From an uncultured Ignavibacteriota bacterium (GTDB taxonomy: Bacteria; Bacteroidota; Ignavibacteria; UBA10030; UBA8401): 64,000 bases of DNA. Position numbers and translations under genes: made by a program. The notes beneath the pieces were generated by a model, which saw nothing but the letters and a program-made list of their open reading frames with translations, searched no databases and was not told where the DNA came from. Positions 41,289-50,669 of this stretch are shown here, piece after piece; position 1 is the stretch's first letter, and each line of letters opens with the position of its first letter. The stretch is from assembly GCA_903884005.1 (NCBI GenBank), contig CAISDA010000005.1, positions 1 through 64,000 of the forward strand, in the 5' to 3' direction.

Positions 41289-41480
41289 AGTAACTCGCTC
41301 TTATTGTAGGGCGAGCTGTCAGCTCGCCCTGCTATGGAAATACTCGGCGGCATATGTGGTGCGTGTAGGGCGAGCTGTCAGCTCGCCCTCTCGCGAAATA
41401 ACATTTCGCCCTACATGCGCACCGATGTAACGGCAGCGAATTACTTCAAGAAAATAGTACGCCACTGGCGAACAGACTGT
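41289..41480 (+). repeat. Dispersed palindromic repeat, copy E (composite)
   Basis: Left end AGTAACTCGC at 41289 and right end GCGAATTACT at 41436-41445, with the tail GCGAACAGACTG beyond. Inside are two identical 26-base units at 41305-41330 and 41364-41389, each a perfect stem GGGCGAGCTG/CAGCTCGCCC, and a third hairpin at 41391-41411. The stem bases differ from those of other copies at paired positions, so pairing is kept. It separates the polyferredoxin gene from the DUF362 gene. Confidence 0.85.
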
Positions 41481-41511
41481 GTGACTCAGCGTGTGAAGCC
41501 GGCGGATCCCG

Positions 41512-42444
41512 TTACACCGTAATGCGTTTAATGTTCAAGTTTGCCAGATCGATGCGGCCAATTTTTTTCTCGGCGGCAATGGCGATATGCCGGATATCGG
41601 CCGGCTCCCATCCGAACAATTTCGTGGCTGCCGCATCGGCTGCCACCATGTCCGTCGAGACCAACAGCGATTTCATCGTGACCACATCGTCTGCCGAGAC
41701 GCCGCGGGGCCCGTTTTTCTTCATCACGGTATAGGCATCCACAACATTGAGCGTCGGTTTATGAAATGCGGCGAAATCGGCGATGCATTGATGGAGATCA
41801 TTGCGATGCCACTCCTTGCGGTCCCATACGATGCCCATGAGATTTTTCATGCAGACGGTCAGCTTTGCCCCGCCGTGATTTTTCAGGACAGGCACATTGA
41901 TGAAGACGTCCGATTCCATAATCAGTTCATGGACCTTCGCGTTCGGAAGTTTATCCGTGCCCGCCACGGTCACTTTTTGATAATAGTTTTCGGTATCGGC
42001 TGGGGCGATGCGGGCGCCAGCATCCTTCGCGGCGCGTTCGATGCCGCTGTTCGCATACGCACTTTTCCAGTCGTCGCATGTATGGTCGAACACCGTCACC
42101 TGCTTCGCGCCTGCGGCGTAGCAATGCTTGATGATCTGCGCGACCAATTTCGGATTTGTGTTCGCGCCGCGGTCGGGCGAGACATCCCAGCCGATGTTCG
42201 GCTTCACCACGACCATTGCGCCCTTCCACACGAACTGCTTCATGCCGCCCATGGCCTCCATGGCTTTGTCGAACATCACATCGGGCTCCCCGCCTTTCAC
42301 AGCGACAAGATCATACGGCGAGGGCGAGGGCGAGCCCGGCATCGGCGTGCCGGCGAACGCTTCGGCATATTTTCCCAGCGCCGGCATCGCGCCCGCTGCA
42401 AGTGCAGCGTATACACTCTTCTTGAAAAATTCTTTTCGATCCAT
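41512..42444 (-). CDS. DUF362 protein with a Tat-like N-terminus
   Basis: 310 residues of the DUF362 family, which is often found beside ferredoxins. The N-terminus DRKEFFKKSVYAALAAGAMP resembles a Tat signal with Arg-Lys in place of two Arg. The body has MVVVKPNIGWDVSPDRGANT, TVFDHTCDDWKSAYANSGIE, INVPVLKNHGGAKLTVCMKN and NLMGIVWDRKEWH, all typical. The molecular role is unknown; with the adjacent polyferredoxin a redox function outside the cytoplasm is plausible. Confidence 0.85.
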   Translation of the reverse strand: MDRKEFFKKSVYAALAAGAMPALGKYAEAFAGTPMPGSPSPSPYDLVAVKGGEPDVMFDKAMEAMGGMKQFVWKGAMVVVKPNIGWDVSPDRGANTNPKLVAQIIKHCYAAGAKQVTVFDHTCDDWKSAYANSGIERAAKDAGARIAPADTENYYQKVTVAGTDKLPNAKVHELIMESDVFINVPVLKNHGGAKLTVCMKNLMGIVWDRKEWHRNDLHQCIADFAAFHKPTLNVVDAYTVMKKNGPRGVSADDVVTMKSLLVSTDMVAADAAATKLFGWEPADIRHIAIAAEKKIGRIDLANLNIKRITV

Positions 42445-42581
42445 TGCATGCTCCCTTCGATTAAATAGCTATGATCTATCTCTCTTCCATATTCATTGTG
42501 CAGTGATACGTTCGTGTGTCTCCGGAATCGGGCGGGAAACCGACTCGCCCCGAGAGTGACATGATTGGCAGTGAATCGATG

Positions 42582-45500
42582 TCATTTTATCGGATACGGC
42601 GGCTTCGCCGGGAACACGAACGGTTTCTTCTTCAAATTCTCGAGCGCCGTCTGTATTGCCGTATCCAATTGCCGATCGCGGCCGGCCATCACCGATGCCG
42701 GGTCGTTATCGATCAGGATGGTCGGATCGGCGCCGTGATTTTCAACGATCCACTTTCCGCTGCTGTTGTAAAATGAATTATTGGACTGTTCCACTTTGCC
42801 GTTATCGATCGTCGCTTGTCCGTTCAGGATGCCGACCAGCCCGCCCCACGACGGGACGCCGACGACTTCGCCGAGGCCGTTGGCTTTGAAATCCTCCACG
42901 AATGCCTCGCCGTCCGATCCGTTGTTCTCGTTCGAAATGAGTACGTAATTCCCGTTGCCCGCGCTGCCCGGATAGCGGAATGGAGCCATTCCCTGCAGAC
43001 AATTGAATGAGGTCATCTTCCGTTCCAATTTATCGATCAGAAAATATTCCGTCCACCCGCCCGAATTTCTCCGGACGTCGATAATGACGCCCTCTTTATA
43101 ACGGAACGCCCTCCAGAATTTGTCGAACTCGCCGATGCCTCCCGAGCCCATTGCATTGATGTGCATGTATCCGAGCTTGCCGTCCGATACCTTCAGCACA
43201 TGCTCGATGTTGTCTGCAAGCCAGCGGTTGTACCGAAGGGCGGGGGTGTAGCGCACGGGTTCGACCGTATAGGTCCGGGCGCCGTCCATCGACGGTTCGG
43301 CGTTCACACTGACCGTCACTTTTTTTCCGGCCGTCATCTGGAGCAGCTTGTTGTAATCTTCGGGAACACGCAACGGCCTGCCATCGATGGCGACAATGTA
43401 GTCTCCCTCCTTCACGTCGATGTCGGGGCGCACCAGGGGGCCGGTGAGGTTGCGGTTGTAATCCGTCGGTCCGTAGATCTTTTCCAGCGTATAATATCCT
43501 GATTTCTTGTCCGCCGCAAGGTCGGCGCCCAGCCAACCTGTGTAGACTGTCGGGGATGCGGGGGGCGGTTCGCTCATATCTCCGCCGCTGACGTAGGTGT
43601 GCGAGACGCACAATTCTCCCACCATTTGCTGCAATGTCCAGTTGAGCTCTTCGCGCGACGAGAGTTGCGGAATATACGCCCGATACCTGTCGCCGATCGC
43701 CTTCCAGTCGCGTCCGTGCATGTTGGTGTCGTAGAAGAAATCGCGATACCATCGCCACGCATCGTTGAAGATCTGCGTCCACTCCTTATACGGCTCGACG
43801 GTGTATGTCATACCCGTGAGGTTCACGCGCTCGCCGGCGGATTTCGACGAAAACGCCTTCTCGAATGTCGTCACGAACACATCGTCGTCCTTTTGAATGG
43901 CGAGCTGCTCGCCGTTGGGCGACACTTCGGCGTTCCTGATCTTCTCGGCCATGACGGCTTCTTTTTTCTGTTCCATGTCGAAGATATGGAGATCCCATTT
44001 CGTGGCAGCACTCGGCGTGAAAATCTCCTCATACTCCGCTTCCGTAAATTTCGGAACGGAGCACCATGCTACTTTCCCCTTGCCCGCCTTCAGATAAAAA
44101 TAATTGCCCGCGGGGATCGGAAGTGGAAATGTGCGCCCGCGGAGCCCGGCGAGATCGATCGAGACCGCCTCGGGTGTCGTTTTCTTTTCGGACGCCGATT
44201 TATCCGCAGTGGTTTTCTCCGTCACATTCTTCACCGCGGCCGGCTGATCGGCAAACGGCGGCGCTTCGCCCGGGCGGAGCTGCACCGCCATGATCTGATG
44301 CGGCGCAGACACGACATGATTGTCTTCGTAAAAATCCATTTGCAGATCGAAATTCCGGCTCGAGATAAAATAGAGATACTTGCCATTCGCATCGAAACAG
44401 GGATACAGATTGTCGTAGAAATCGTCCGTGACGGCGGTGCGGTTCCGGCTCTGCGTATCATAGACGAAGATCTGGCTGTTGCGGTTGGGCTGGACGAAAC
44501 TGTAGCAGACCCACCGGCTGTCCGGCGACCAGTTATAATCGCTGATCTCCCAGTAGAATTCGTCGTTCTTCATCTGATGCGATTCGTCGATCTTTGTGAC
44601 CGATTTTGAATCGACATCGAGGATGAAAAGAGCGAACTCTTTGTTGCCGAAGAGTATCTTCTTCCCGTCGGGCGACCACAGCAGGTGGTAGTTTTTTTTA
44701 TTCAAGTCCTTTGTCAGAGGCAGCCATTCGCCTCCCTCTTTTTTCTGCAGATACATCTGGTATTCGCCGCTCTTGTCCGAAAAGAATGCGACCCACTTTC
44801 CATCCGGCGACAGCTGCGGATACTGTTCGCGCGTGCCGGGAGAGGCCGAAAGGTTCACGGGCAGTCCTTTCTCCGTCTGCGCGGTATAGATGTCGCCGCG
44901 CGCCTCGAGCACGATGCTCTTTCCGTCGTTCGCCGGGCTCACGGAATGGATGTACGTTTTCGGATTGATAACGCGTGTCCGTACCGACCAACGGTCCGAG
45001 GGAATCGTCACCTGTATCTTTTTCACCGACTGCGTTTTCAGATCCATCACATGAATGTACCCGTCGTGCATAAAAACGATCTGCTGCCCGTCCGTTGACG
45101 GCATCATGACATCGACGTCGGCATACGCCGAGATCTGATCGATCTTCTTCGTCGTTAAATTTTCGCGGTAGAGATTGGCCACGCCGTTCGTGCGGTCCGA
45201 GACAAAATACATCTCGTCGGCGCCCGTCCACATCGGATACGCGTTCTTGCCGACGTAGTCCGAGACCGGCGTGAAGGCCTTCGTCCCGAAGTCATACATC
45301 CAGATGTCGACATACTGCCCGCCTTTGTACCGTTTCCAATAATATTCTTCGGCGCCTCTGCGGCAGTAGAGCATTTTTTTCCCGTCCGGCGAAAAACTGC
45401 AGAGCACGCCGCGGTCTATCGGAAAGCGCTCCGGCGCCGAGCCCGCCTTGTTCACAAAAAACAGGTTCGGGTCGCGCCCGACGACGTTTTCCATCATCGA

Positions 45501-45872
45501 CCGGAACACGATGCGTTCGCCGTCGCGCGTCCAGCCGAGGCTTTGCGCGCCGCTGACGGTGTATGTGACCCGCACCGGCTGGCCGCCGTCGGACGGAATG
45601 GTATAGACAGCGCTTGGGCCGTCGTACGTGCCCGTAAACGCGATGGCTGCGCCATCCGGAGAAAATTTCGCCGAGTATTCATTGCCCGGTGCCGAGGTGA
45701 TGCGCGAGGCCGTTCCGCCCGCGGTCGTGGTCAGCCAGAGATCTCCCTCGTACGTGAAGACAATCTTGTCCCGGAAAATATCGGGATTCTTCATGAACCG
45801 GCCCTCGTCCGCGGCAACGGACAGGGACGCACATGCGCACAGTAGGATCAACAATGAAACGACTTTACTCAT
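42582..45872 (-). CDS. Tricorn-type S41 peptidase
   Basis: 1096 residues with a signal peptide (1-20). Residues from about 25 to 500 are PD40/TolB-like propeller repeats (SPDGAAIAFTGTYDG, SPDGKKMLYCRRG, LSPDGKWVAFFSDKSGEYQM). A lower-complexity Lys/Thr-rich segment follows, then the tricorn core domain (IFNDAWRWYRDFFYDTNMHG), a PDZ domain (KEGDYIVAIDGRPLRVPEDY) and the S41 catalytic domain with the nucleophile in NENNGSDGEAFVEDF. Such proteins degrade peptides in the periplasm in bacteria with a signal peptide. It stands alone between two DUF362/GH38 regions. Confidence 0.92.
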   Translation of the reverse strand: MSKVVSLLILLCACASLSVAADEGRFMKNPDIFRDKIVFTYEGDLWLTTTAGGTASRITSAPGNEYSAKFSPDGAAIAFTGTYDGPSAVYTIPSDGGQPVRVTYTVSGAQSLGWTRDGERIVFRSMMENVVGRDPNLFFVNKAGSAPERFPIDRGVLCSFSPDGKKMLYCRRGAEEYYWKRYKGGQYVDIWMYDFGTKAFTPVSDYVGKNAYPMWTGADEMYFVSDRTNGVANLYRENLTTKKIDQISAYADVDVMMPSTDGQQIVFMHDGYIHVMDLKTQSVKKIQVTIPSDRWSVRTRVINPKTYIHSVSPANDGKSIVLEARGDIYTAQTEKGLPVNLSASPGTREQYPQLSPDGKWVAFFSDKSGEYQMYLQKKEGGEWLPLTKDLNKKNYHLLWSPDGKKILFGNKEFALFILDVDSKSVTKIDESHQMKNDEFYWEISDYNWSPDSRWVCYSFVQPNRNSQIFVYDTQSRNRTAVTDDFYDNLYPCFDANGKYLYFISSRNFDLQMDFYEDNHVVSAPHQIMAVQLRPGEAPPFADQPAAVKNVTEKTTADKSASEKKTTPEAVSIDLAGLRGRTFPLPIPAGNYFYLKAGKGKVAWCSVPKFTEAEYEEIFTPSAATKWDLHIFDMEQKKEAVMAEKIRNAEVSPNGEQLAIQKDDDVFVTTFEKAFSSKSAGERVNLTGMTYTVEPYKEWTQIFNDAWRWYRDFFYDTNMHGRDWKAIGDRYRAYIPQLSSREELNWTLQQMVGELCVSHTYVSGGDMSEPPPASPTVYTGWLGADLAADKKSGYYTLEKIYGPTDYNRNLTGPLVRPDIDVKEGDYIVAIDGRPLRVPEDYNKLLQMTAGKKVTVSVNAEPSMDGARTYTVEPVRYTPALRYNRWLADNIEHVLKVSDGKLGYMHINAMGSGGIGEFDKFWRAFRYKEGVIIDVRRNSGGWTEYFLIDKLERKMTSFNCLQGMAPFRYPGSAGNGNYVLISNENNGSDGEAFVEDFKANGLGEVVGVPSWGGLVGILNGQATIDNGKVEQSNNSFYNSSGKWIVENHGADPTILIDNDPASVMAGRDRQLDTAIQTALENLKKKPFVFPAKPPYPIK

Positions 45873-46061
45873 AGGAATGCTCTTTCATGTAGGAAACAGA
45901 CAGTCGGAAAATTGAATAATAGTATGAATGTAACAACATTTTTTTTTAATCGCACGAAGAAATGAGCCGGATGCAAAAAAAAAATGCTCCGCCTGAAGAA
46001 TATCTCCCGCTGACAGAACACGGGACGGGACGGCAGAACAACTCGACGTGTAAATGGCTCA
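45873..46061. other. Gene-free stretch upstream of the S41 gene
   Basis: No reading frame of note. It has a run of nine T near 45940 and one of nine or ten A near 45976, and should hold the promoter of the S41 gene. I found no convincing -10/-35 pair. A dispersed repeat follows directly. Confidence 0.4.
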
Positions 46062-46190
46062 AGTAACTAACTCCGAAAGACTTGCACCGCTTCGCCGTGC
46101 GGCCGAGATACCATCTCGCCCTACATGCGCATCAATGCAACTGAAGCGGGCTACTTCGAGAAAAAAATACGCCGCAGGCGAACAGACCGG
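46062..46190 (+). repeat. Dispersed palindromic repeat, copy F
   Basis: Left end AGTAACT, first stem GCACCGC-ttc-GCCGTGC, second stem near GGCCGAGAT-acc-ATCTCGCCC, then ATGCGCATCAATGCAACTGA, right end GCGGGCTACT, and the tail GCCGCAGGCGAACAGAC. It sits 101 bp past the GH38 stop. Confidence 0.85.
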
Positions 46191-46290
46191 GCCTGTACTT
46201 GTTTTGCGATACATTTAAAACGACACCATCCGCCGTGCAATGCGTGAATGCAACGCGCGGCGGATGGCTCACGGATTCCGTCATTCGGAT

Positions 46291-49065
46291 CTACTGTTCC
46301 GTCCTGAATTTTACTGTCACAATTTTCTTCGGCCCGACATCGACAGCAAACCCGCTCCGCGAGCGAAGCGGAAGAGAGGAAATGAATTTTTCTTCCAGGG
46401 TGACCAGTTCGGCATTCGCGATCGGTATGAAAAAATCGAGCGTCGAATGATGGGCCTCCTCCGTGGGGTTGTAAAGCCGCACGATGTACGCGCCCGGCTC
46501 CCGCGCATCGGATTCCTTCACACAACTCACAATGAGATATTTCGATGAGACCGTCAGCATGGACAGCACCGCCGGCAATGTGCCCGCGGTGTACCCGACT
46601 TCGCATACACGCACTTCGTTATTGAACCGCAGCGCTTCTTCGTAGACATTGCCATCGGTCCATGTGCCCGCATGAGGATAGAACGACATCGCATACGTCT
46701 GTTCACCAAGGCATTGCGAACCTTTTTGGTGGGAATAATCCTGCAGCGAACTGGGCTGCACAATGTTCGTGTATGCCCTGAACAGCGTGATCGCCAGCGT
46801 GCGGCGGGCGTCGTTCAGCATTTCGTATTCCTTCAGTCCGGCCACAAGAACAGCGGCACCGGTCGTCCCGTCATTCACATCCACAAAATGATGCATCGGA
46901 TAATCGTACATCGGCTGCTCCACCCACGCCGTCGTATCGGGACGTGCAGTCGAACGCGCCACGACATCGAATTGTCCCTCGCCGTAGGAATACTGAGCGT
47001 CGATCCCGGTCGGGAACATCATGCGCAGACGGTGGCACTCGGCCGTGTTCACCACGCGGACGTGCAGATCGACGCGATGGGAGGATGCATTCAGCGTCAC
47101 ACGTACTTCAACGGGCATCGCGATTTTTTTTCCCTCTTTGACTGTGCGCGCGGCAAGATCACGCGGCAGTTTCATGGTATGCCGTATCACACAGACCGCG
47201 GACAGTTGTCCGTTGGTTTCGAGCGCGACGGACGGTGTCGATCGGAGCGTGGTGATGAACGGTGCAACGGCCTTGTGCGTCCAGGCATACCCCGCCTCGC
47301 CTTCATCAAACATATATCCGATATTTTCATAGTTCCTCTTCATGGCCTTGTCCACAACAGTCAGCGCGCCGTTCGCCTGCACCGTGACCTTGAGATGCTC
47401 GTTCTCCAGTATCGGCAGTCCGTGGCTCATGCGTCCGATCTTTTTTCCCTTAGCGGGGCCCCCCTTTTTTACCGGTTTCACATGCAGGGTTGTATACCCG
47501 AAGCCGGGAATTTCCCTGAGATCAAGCAGACAACGATACCTCTTCATTCTGAAATACATCGGCCTGTCGATCATCTGCTCGAGGGCGTGGTCCACCGATG
47601 AATTCGAAATCGCCTGCATCGGCACAGTCCTGCCCGCGTCGTCCGTTACTTCAATTGCGCCGGCATCCAGATCCGCCGGCACGTCCGCGCTCACGTCAAC
47701 GATCTCATTCCGTTCATACTGCAGCGGATTCATTGCCACAAGGTGGATGCTGTTCGGATCGTGTGGGGACAGGTCGACATTCTTCGCAAAATATTTTGCT
47801 GCGCGCTCGAAGACACCCGTGGATATTTCGATCACGCGTTTCGAACGGCTCATCATGTCTTCGTGTATCGCGTCCAGGCTGCATCCGCCGATGGAGTCGT
47901 GCGCCGAATTTTCGATGAGCGCGGTCCATGCCATCGAAAGATACTTGTCGCCTATCGGCATCCCGGCCATTCCCGCAAAGGCATTGAACGGCTCCGCATA
48001 AAATTGGAGCCACTTTTCCGCTTCGAAATTTTTCTGTTTCAGGTACATCCGGGCGGAGGTCGTATAGGCGTACATATTCCCGCTGCGATTGTCGAACTGG
48101 CTGCTGCGCCGCTCGCCGCGCACGACGGGAAGGTGCTCGGGCTGTGCGGACGAGAGCAGCCCCTGTGCATAGTCTTCAAGCGTGCTGTGCACCACGTCGA
48201 CCTCGGGCATCAGTTCACGGATGTCGCGGATGATACGCGGCGTCTTCGGATTCGGACCGCTCGAATCGTGTCCTTCGGCCCAAAACACATGCGGCGTGGT
48301 GAAATCATTGACCTGATTCCGGATAATGGCTTCGACTGACGGAACGATATTCTCCCTGAAGTACCCGTCCACGGGATTAAGCACATAGTAATCTTCCGCG
48401 GACATGGCCGGATCGGCAAAATGAAACGGCGTTCCGCCTGTTGTCCATTTGTATTCGACATCGGCGATCGCTTCGTTATGGACCACCGGCCGATAAATGT
48501 AGAAATAAAAATTGTACCGCGGCATCGTTGAAAAGCGCGACGTGAGCACGCGCATGCCGTCGGCGCCTTCCCACATAAATTCGGCGTGAGTGCTGTCCAA
48601 CGAATTGACGCCGCGATAGAACATGATGACGTCCACTCCGAACTGCGCATACAGCTGCGGCAATTGGGATATCTGCCCCCATGAGAACGGAGAATACCCG
48701 ACTTTCATGACGTGTCCAAACGGCGCGCAGGTCTCGTGGCCCAGCAGAAGATTACGCACGAGGTTCTCTCCGCCGACAAGGAATTCGTCGGGCAGCACGT
48801 ACCATGGCCCGACGAGGAGCCGGCGCTCTTCGACATATTTTTTAAGCAGGTCTTTTTTTCCCGGACGCACGGCAAGATAATCATTCAGCACGATCGACTG
48901 ACTGTCCAGATGAAACGCACGGTATGTCGGATCGGCCCCGAGAATCTCCAGCACCGCGTCTATCATGTCGACCAGCATCTGTCTGTTTTTTTCGAACGGA
49001 AAGCGCCATTCACGGTCCCAGTGCGTGTTGGAGATGACGTGAAATATTCTGTCTTTTATTTCCAT
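46291..49065 (-). CDS. Glycoside hydrolase family 38 alpha-mannosidase
   Basis: Removes alpha-mannose units with a zinc ion in the active site. The N-terminal catalytic domain begins ISNTHWDREWRFPFEKN, with zinc ligands His15 and Asp17; YSPFSWGQISQLPQLYAQFG and FWAEGHDSSGPN are further family positions. The middle three-helix part and the C-terminal beta-sandwich domains (LKVTVQANGALTVVDKAMKR) complete the 924 residues. No signal peptide, so it should work in the cytoplasm on imported oligosaccharides. It is the last gene of the sugar importer cluster. Confidence 0.93.
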   Translation of the reverse strand: MEIKDRIFHVISNTHWDREWRFPFEKNRQMLVDMIDAVLEILGADPTYRAFHLDSQSIVLNDYLAVRPGKKDLLKKYVEERRLLVGPWYVLPDEFLVGGENLVRNLLLGHETCAPFGHVMKVGYSPFSWGQISQLPQLYAQFGVDVIMFYRGVNSLDSTHAEFMWEGADGMRVLTSRFSTMPRYNFYFYIYRPVVHNEAIADVEYKWTTGGTPFHFADPAMSAEDYYVLNPVDGYFRENIVPSVEAIIRNQVNDFTTPHVFWAEGHDSSGPNPKTPRIIRDIRELMPEVDVVHSTLEDYAQGLLSSAQPEHLPVVRGERRSSQFDNRSGNMYAYTTSARMYLKQKNFEAEKWLQFYAEPFNAFAGMAGMPIGDKYLSMAWTALIENSAHDSIGGCSLDAIHEDMMSRSKRVIEISTGVFERAAKYFAKNVDLSPHDPNSIHLVAMNPLQYERNEIVDVSADVPADLDAGAIEVTDDAGRTVPMQAISNSSVDHALEQMIDRPMYFRMKRYRCLLDLREIPGFGYTTLHVKPVKKGGPAKGKKIGRMSHGLPILENEHLKVTVQANGALTVVDKAMKRNYENIGYMFDEGEAGYAWTHKAVAPFITTLRSTPSVALETNGQLSAVCVIRHTMKLPRDLAARTVKEGKKIAMPVEVRVTLNASSHRVDLHVRVVNTAECHRLRMMFPTGIDAQYSYGEGQFDVVARSTARPDTTAWVEQPMYDYPMHHFVDVNDGTTGAAVLVAGLKEYEMLNDARRTLAITLFRAYTNIVQPSSLQDYSHQKGSQCLGEQTYAMSFYPHAGTWTDGNVYEEALRFNNEVRVCEVGYTAGTLPAVLSMLTVSSKYLIVSCVKESDAREPGAYIVRLYNPTEEAHHSTLDFFIPIANAELVTLEEKFISSLPLRSRSGFAVDVGPKKIVTVKFRTEQ

Positions 49066-49114
49066 GATCGTCCTTTGATAAATTCGTCAGTGCATGAGCG
49101 CAGCCGGCTGCCGG

Positions 49115-50494
49115 TCAGACCGGCATAAAAAGGTTATGCACGATGAGTGCTTCGGGCACGCCGCCGGGCAGGATGAACGATGCGGCGTCGAAATTGTGGC
49201 CCTTCGATTTCTCGAACGGTACGGCGATGCACAGGCCTATACCGGCCGCCCGAATGGCGATTGTGCCGCTTTCGCTGTCTTCAAACCCGGCTACGCGGTT
49301 GAAGTGATCCTTTGGTATGCCCAGAACGTGCAGCGCAATGCTGTAGAGATCGCGATGCGGCTTGAGCCGGATCTCGCTCGAATCGTTCGCGGTAACGAAC
49401 CCGTCGTAGATGTTGGTGTACGATGAAAATTGTTGACGGAGGAAATGTTTCTTTTCTTCAGGAACATTCCAGTGATTGATCTGTTGTTGTATCACATGGC
49501 ACACTTCGCTCATAATGATATTCGCCTCATAACGGATCGAGGAGGTCACGACCGATATCTTCAGCGGGTGCTGTTCAAAATACACGCCCAGGTCGGCCAC
49601 CCGATTCCGTGCGGCGCGAAGCACTCCCTCGTCGTACCGCGTGCCCGTCTTCTGCCCGAGGTCCGCCGCCAGATCATCGAATGCGCCGGCCGCGGCCGTC
49701 CCGAGCCATCCTTTCATCAGCGCGAGTGCGATGCCGATTCCGGGCATCGGCTCTATAAGTCGCTTCCCGGCACTGCCGAGAAATTGTCGGGCCAGTGCTT
49801 CGCCTTTCCCTGCCTGTATTTCCATAAGCATTGCATGATAGATCTGGTAATAAATGTCGATGCCAACGCGGACCATCGCGGTTACGCTTGAGGCCCGGAA
49901 CCCCGATCCGTATTTGCCGAGAAATGAATCGGTGATTGCATCACTCGCGGCCGGCGTGAATTGCTTAGACACGGTGAGTTCATCGAGTTGTGTGTCTGAA
50001 AGCATATCCAGGCAGCCAAGGTTCGCGAGGTTGTTTTTCACTTCGGCAACGCGCTGCTCGTCCTGTCCGAGGATGATCGTCCACAGCGCCGAATACAGAT
50101 ACGATCGCCGCAGGTGGGCGGGATCGATCATGGTTGCATACTTCGTGATGAGAAATTCGACGTGCTTCGTTGTACTGTTGCCGATAATGTTCGGATAATC
50201 CAGCGCATGGTCCAGTCCCGCCCATTCGCCGGCGGTCAAACGTCCGGATATTTTTCGGACCATGGATTCGAGCGAGTGAATGCAGAGTTCTTCGGTCGTC
50301 GTTGTTGTGCCATCCATATCCATCACGACCGCGACCAATGGTCCGGCCGGCACGGTGATCTTTGGTGCAAGCGGCACTATGTCATACTGCGGATGAATGT
50401 AGTCGGCATTCGGAAGCAATGCGAACTCCGCGCCCAGATTTCCGATCAAGCGAGCGGCTTCTTCTTTTGTTATGATGCTATTTTTACTGGTCAT
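49115..50494 (-). CDS. Large HAD-family sugar-phosphatase-like protein
   Basis: 459 residues, about twice the size of a common HAD phosphatase. Motif I is VVMDMDGTTTTTEE with Asp59 and Asp61; motif II is near SVVTSSIRYEAN; the Lys lies in RLKPHRDLYSIAL and motif IV in AGFEDSESGTIAIRAAG. Between motifs I and II there are about 230 residues of mainly helical sequence, far more than a normal cap. The motif IV style matches beta-phosphoglucomutase-like enzymes. Its position between importer and mannosidase suggests action on a sugar phosphate, but the substrate cannot be named. Confidence 0.8.
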   Translation of the reverse strand: MTSKNSIITKEEAARLIGNLGAEFALLPNADYIHPQYDIVPLAPKITVPAGPLVAVVMDMDGTTTTTEELCIHSLESMVRKISGRLTAGEWAGLDHALDYPNIIGNSTTKHVEFLITKYATMIDPAHLRRSYLYSALWTIILGQDEQRVAEVKNNLANLGCLDMLSDTQLDELTVSKQFTPAASDAITDSFLGKYGSGFRASSVTAMVRVGIDIYYQIYHAMLMEIQAGKGEALARQFLGSAGKRLIEPMPGIGIALALMKGWLGTAAAGAFDDLAADLGQKTGTRYDEGVLRAARNRVADLGVYFEQHPLKISVVTSSIRYEANIIMSEVCHVIQQQINHWNVPEEKKHFLRQQFSSYTNIYDGFVTANDSSEIRLKPHRDLYSIALHVLGIPKDHFNRVAGFEDSESGTIAIRAAGIGLCIAVPFEKSKGHNFDAASFILPGGVPEALIVHNLFMPV

Positions 50495-50538
50495 ATGCGT
50501 ACGTTATTGGTAAATGTCTGCAACACTGGCTGCGCCAT

Positions 50539-50669
50539 AGTAACTCGCACCGCTTCGCGGCGCAGGCGAGATAACAGCTCGCCCTACAAGTTCTACGATG
50601 CAACAACGAGTGAAAATTAATTACGAGTGACTATACTGAAAAAACCACGCCGCTTGCGCATCAGCCGCG
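50539..50669 (+). repeat. Dispersed palindromic repeat, copy G
   Basis: AGTAACTCGC, first stem GCACCGC-ttc-GCGGCGC, second stem GGCGAGATaacaGCTCGCC, then CTACGATGCAACAACGAGTG and a tail with ACGAGTGACTATAC also seen in copy H. It lies between the second permease gene and the HAD gene, inside an apparent operon. Confidence 0.75.

Noticed and set aside
41305-41389. Two identical 26-base units that look like a CRISPR repeat pair
   Set aside because: Only two units with 33 bases between, no further repeats, no cas genes, and the unit is a stem of the dispersed element family.
42525-42575. GGGCGGGAAACCGACTCGCCCC in the DUF362-S41 gap as a repeat copy
   Set aside because: The stem is imperfect, and the flanks do not match other copies beyond GAGTGAC; too weak to count.
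49110-49124. GCCGGTC-x-GACCGGC palindrome at the HAD stop codon
   Set aside because: Short, without a T run, and overlaps the coding end; too little to call a terminator or operator.
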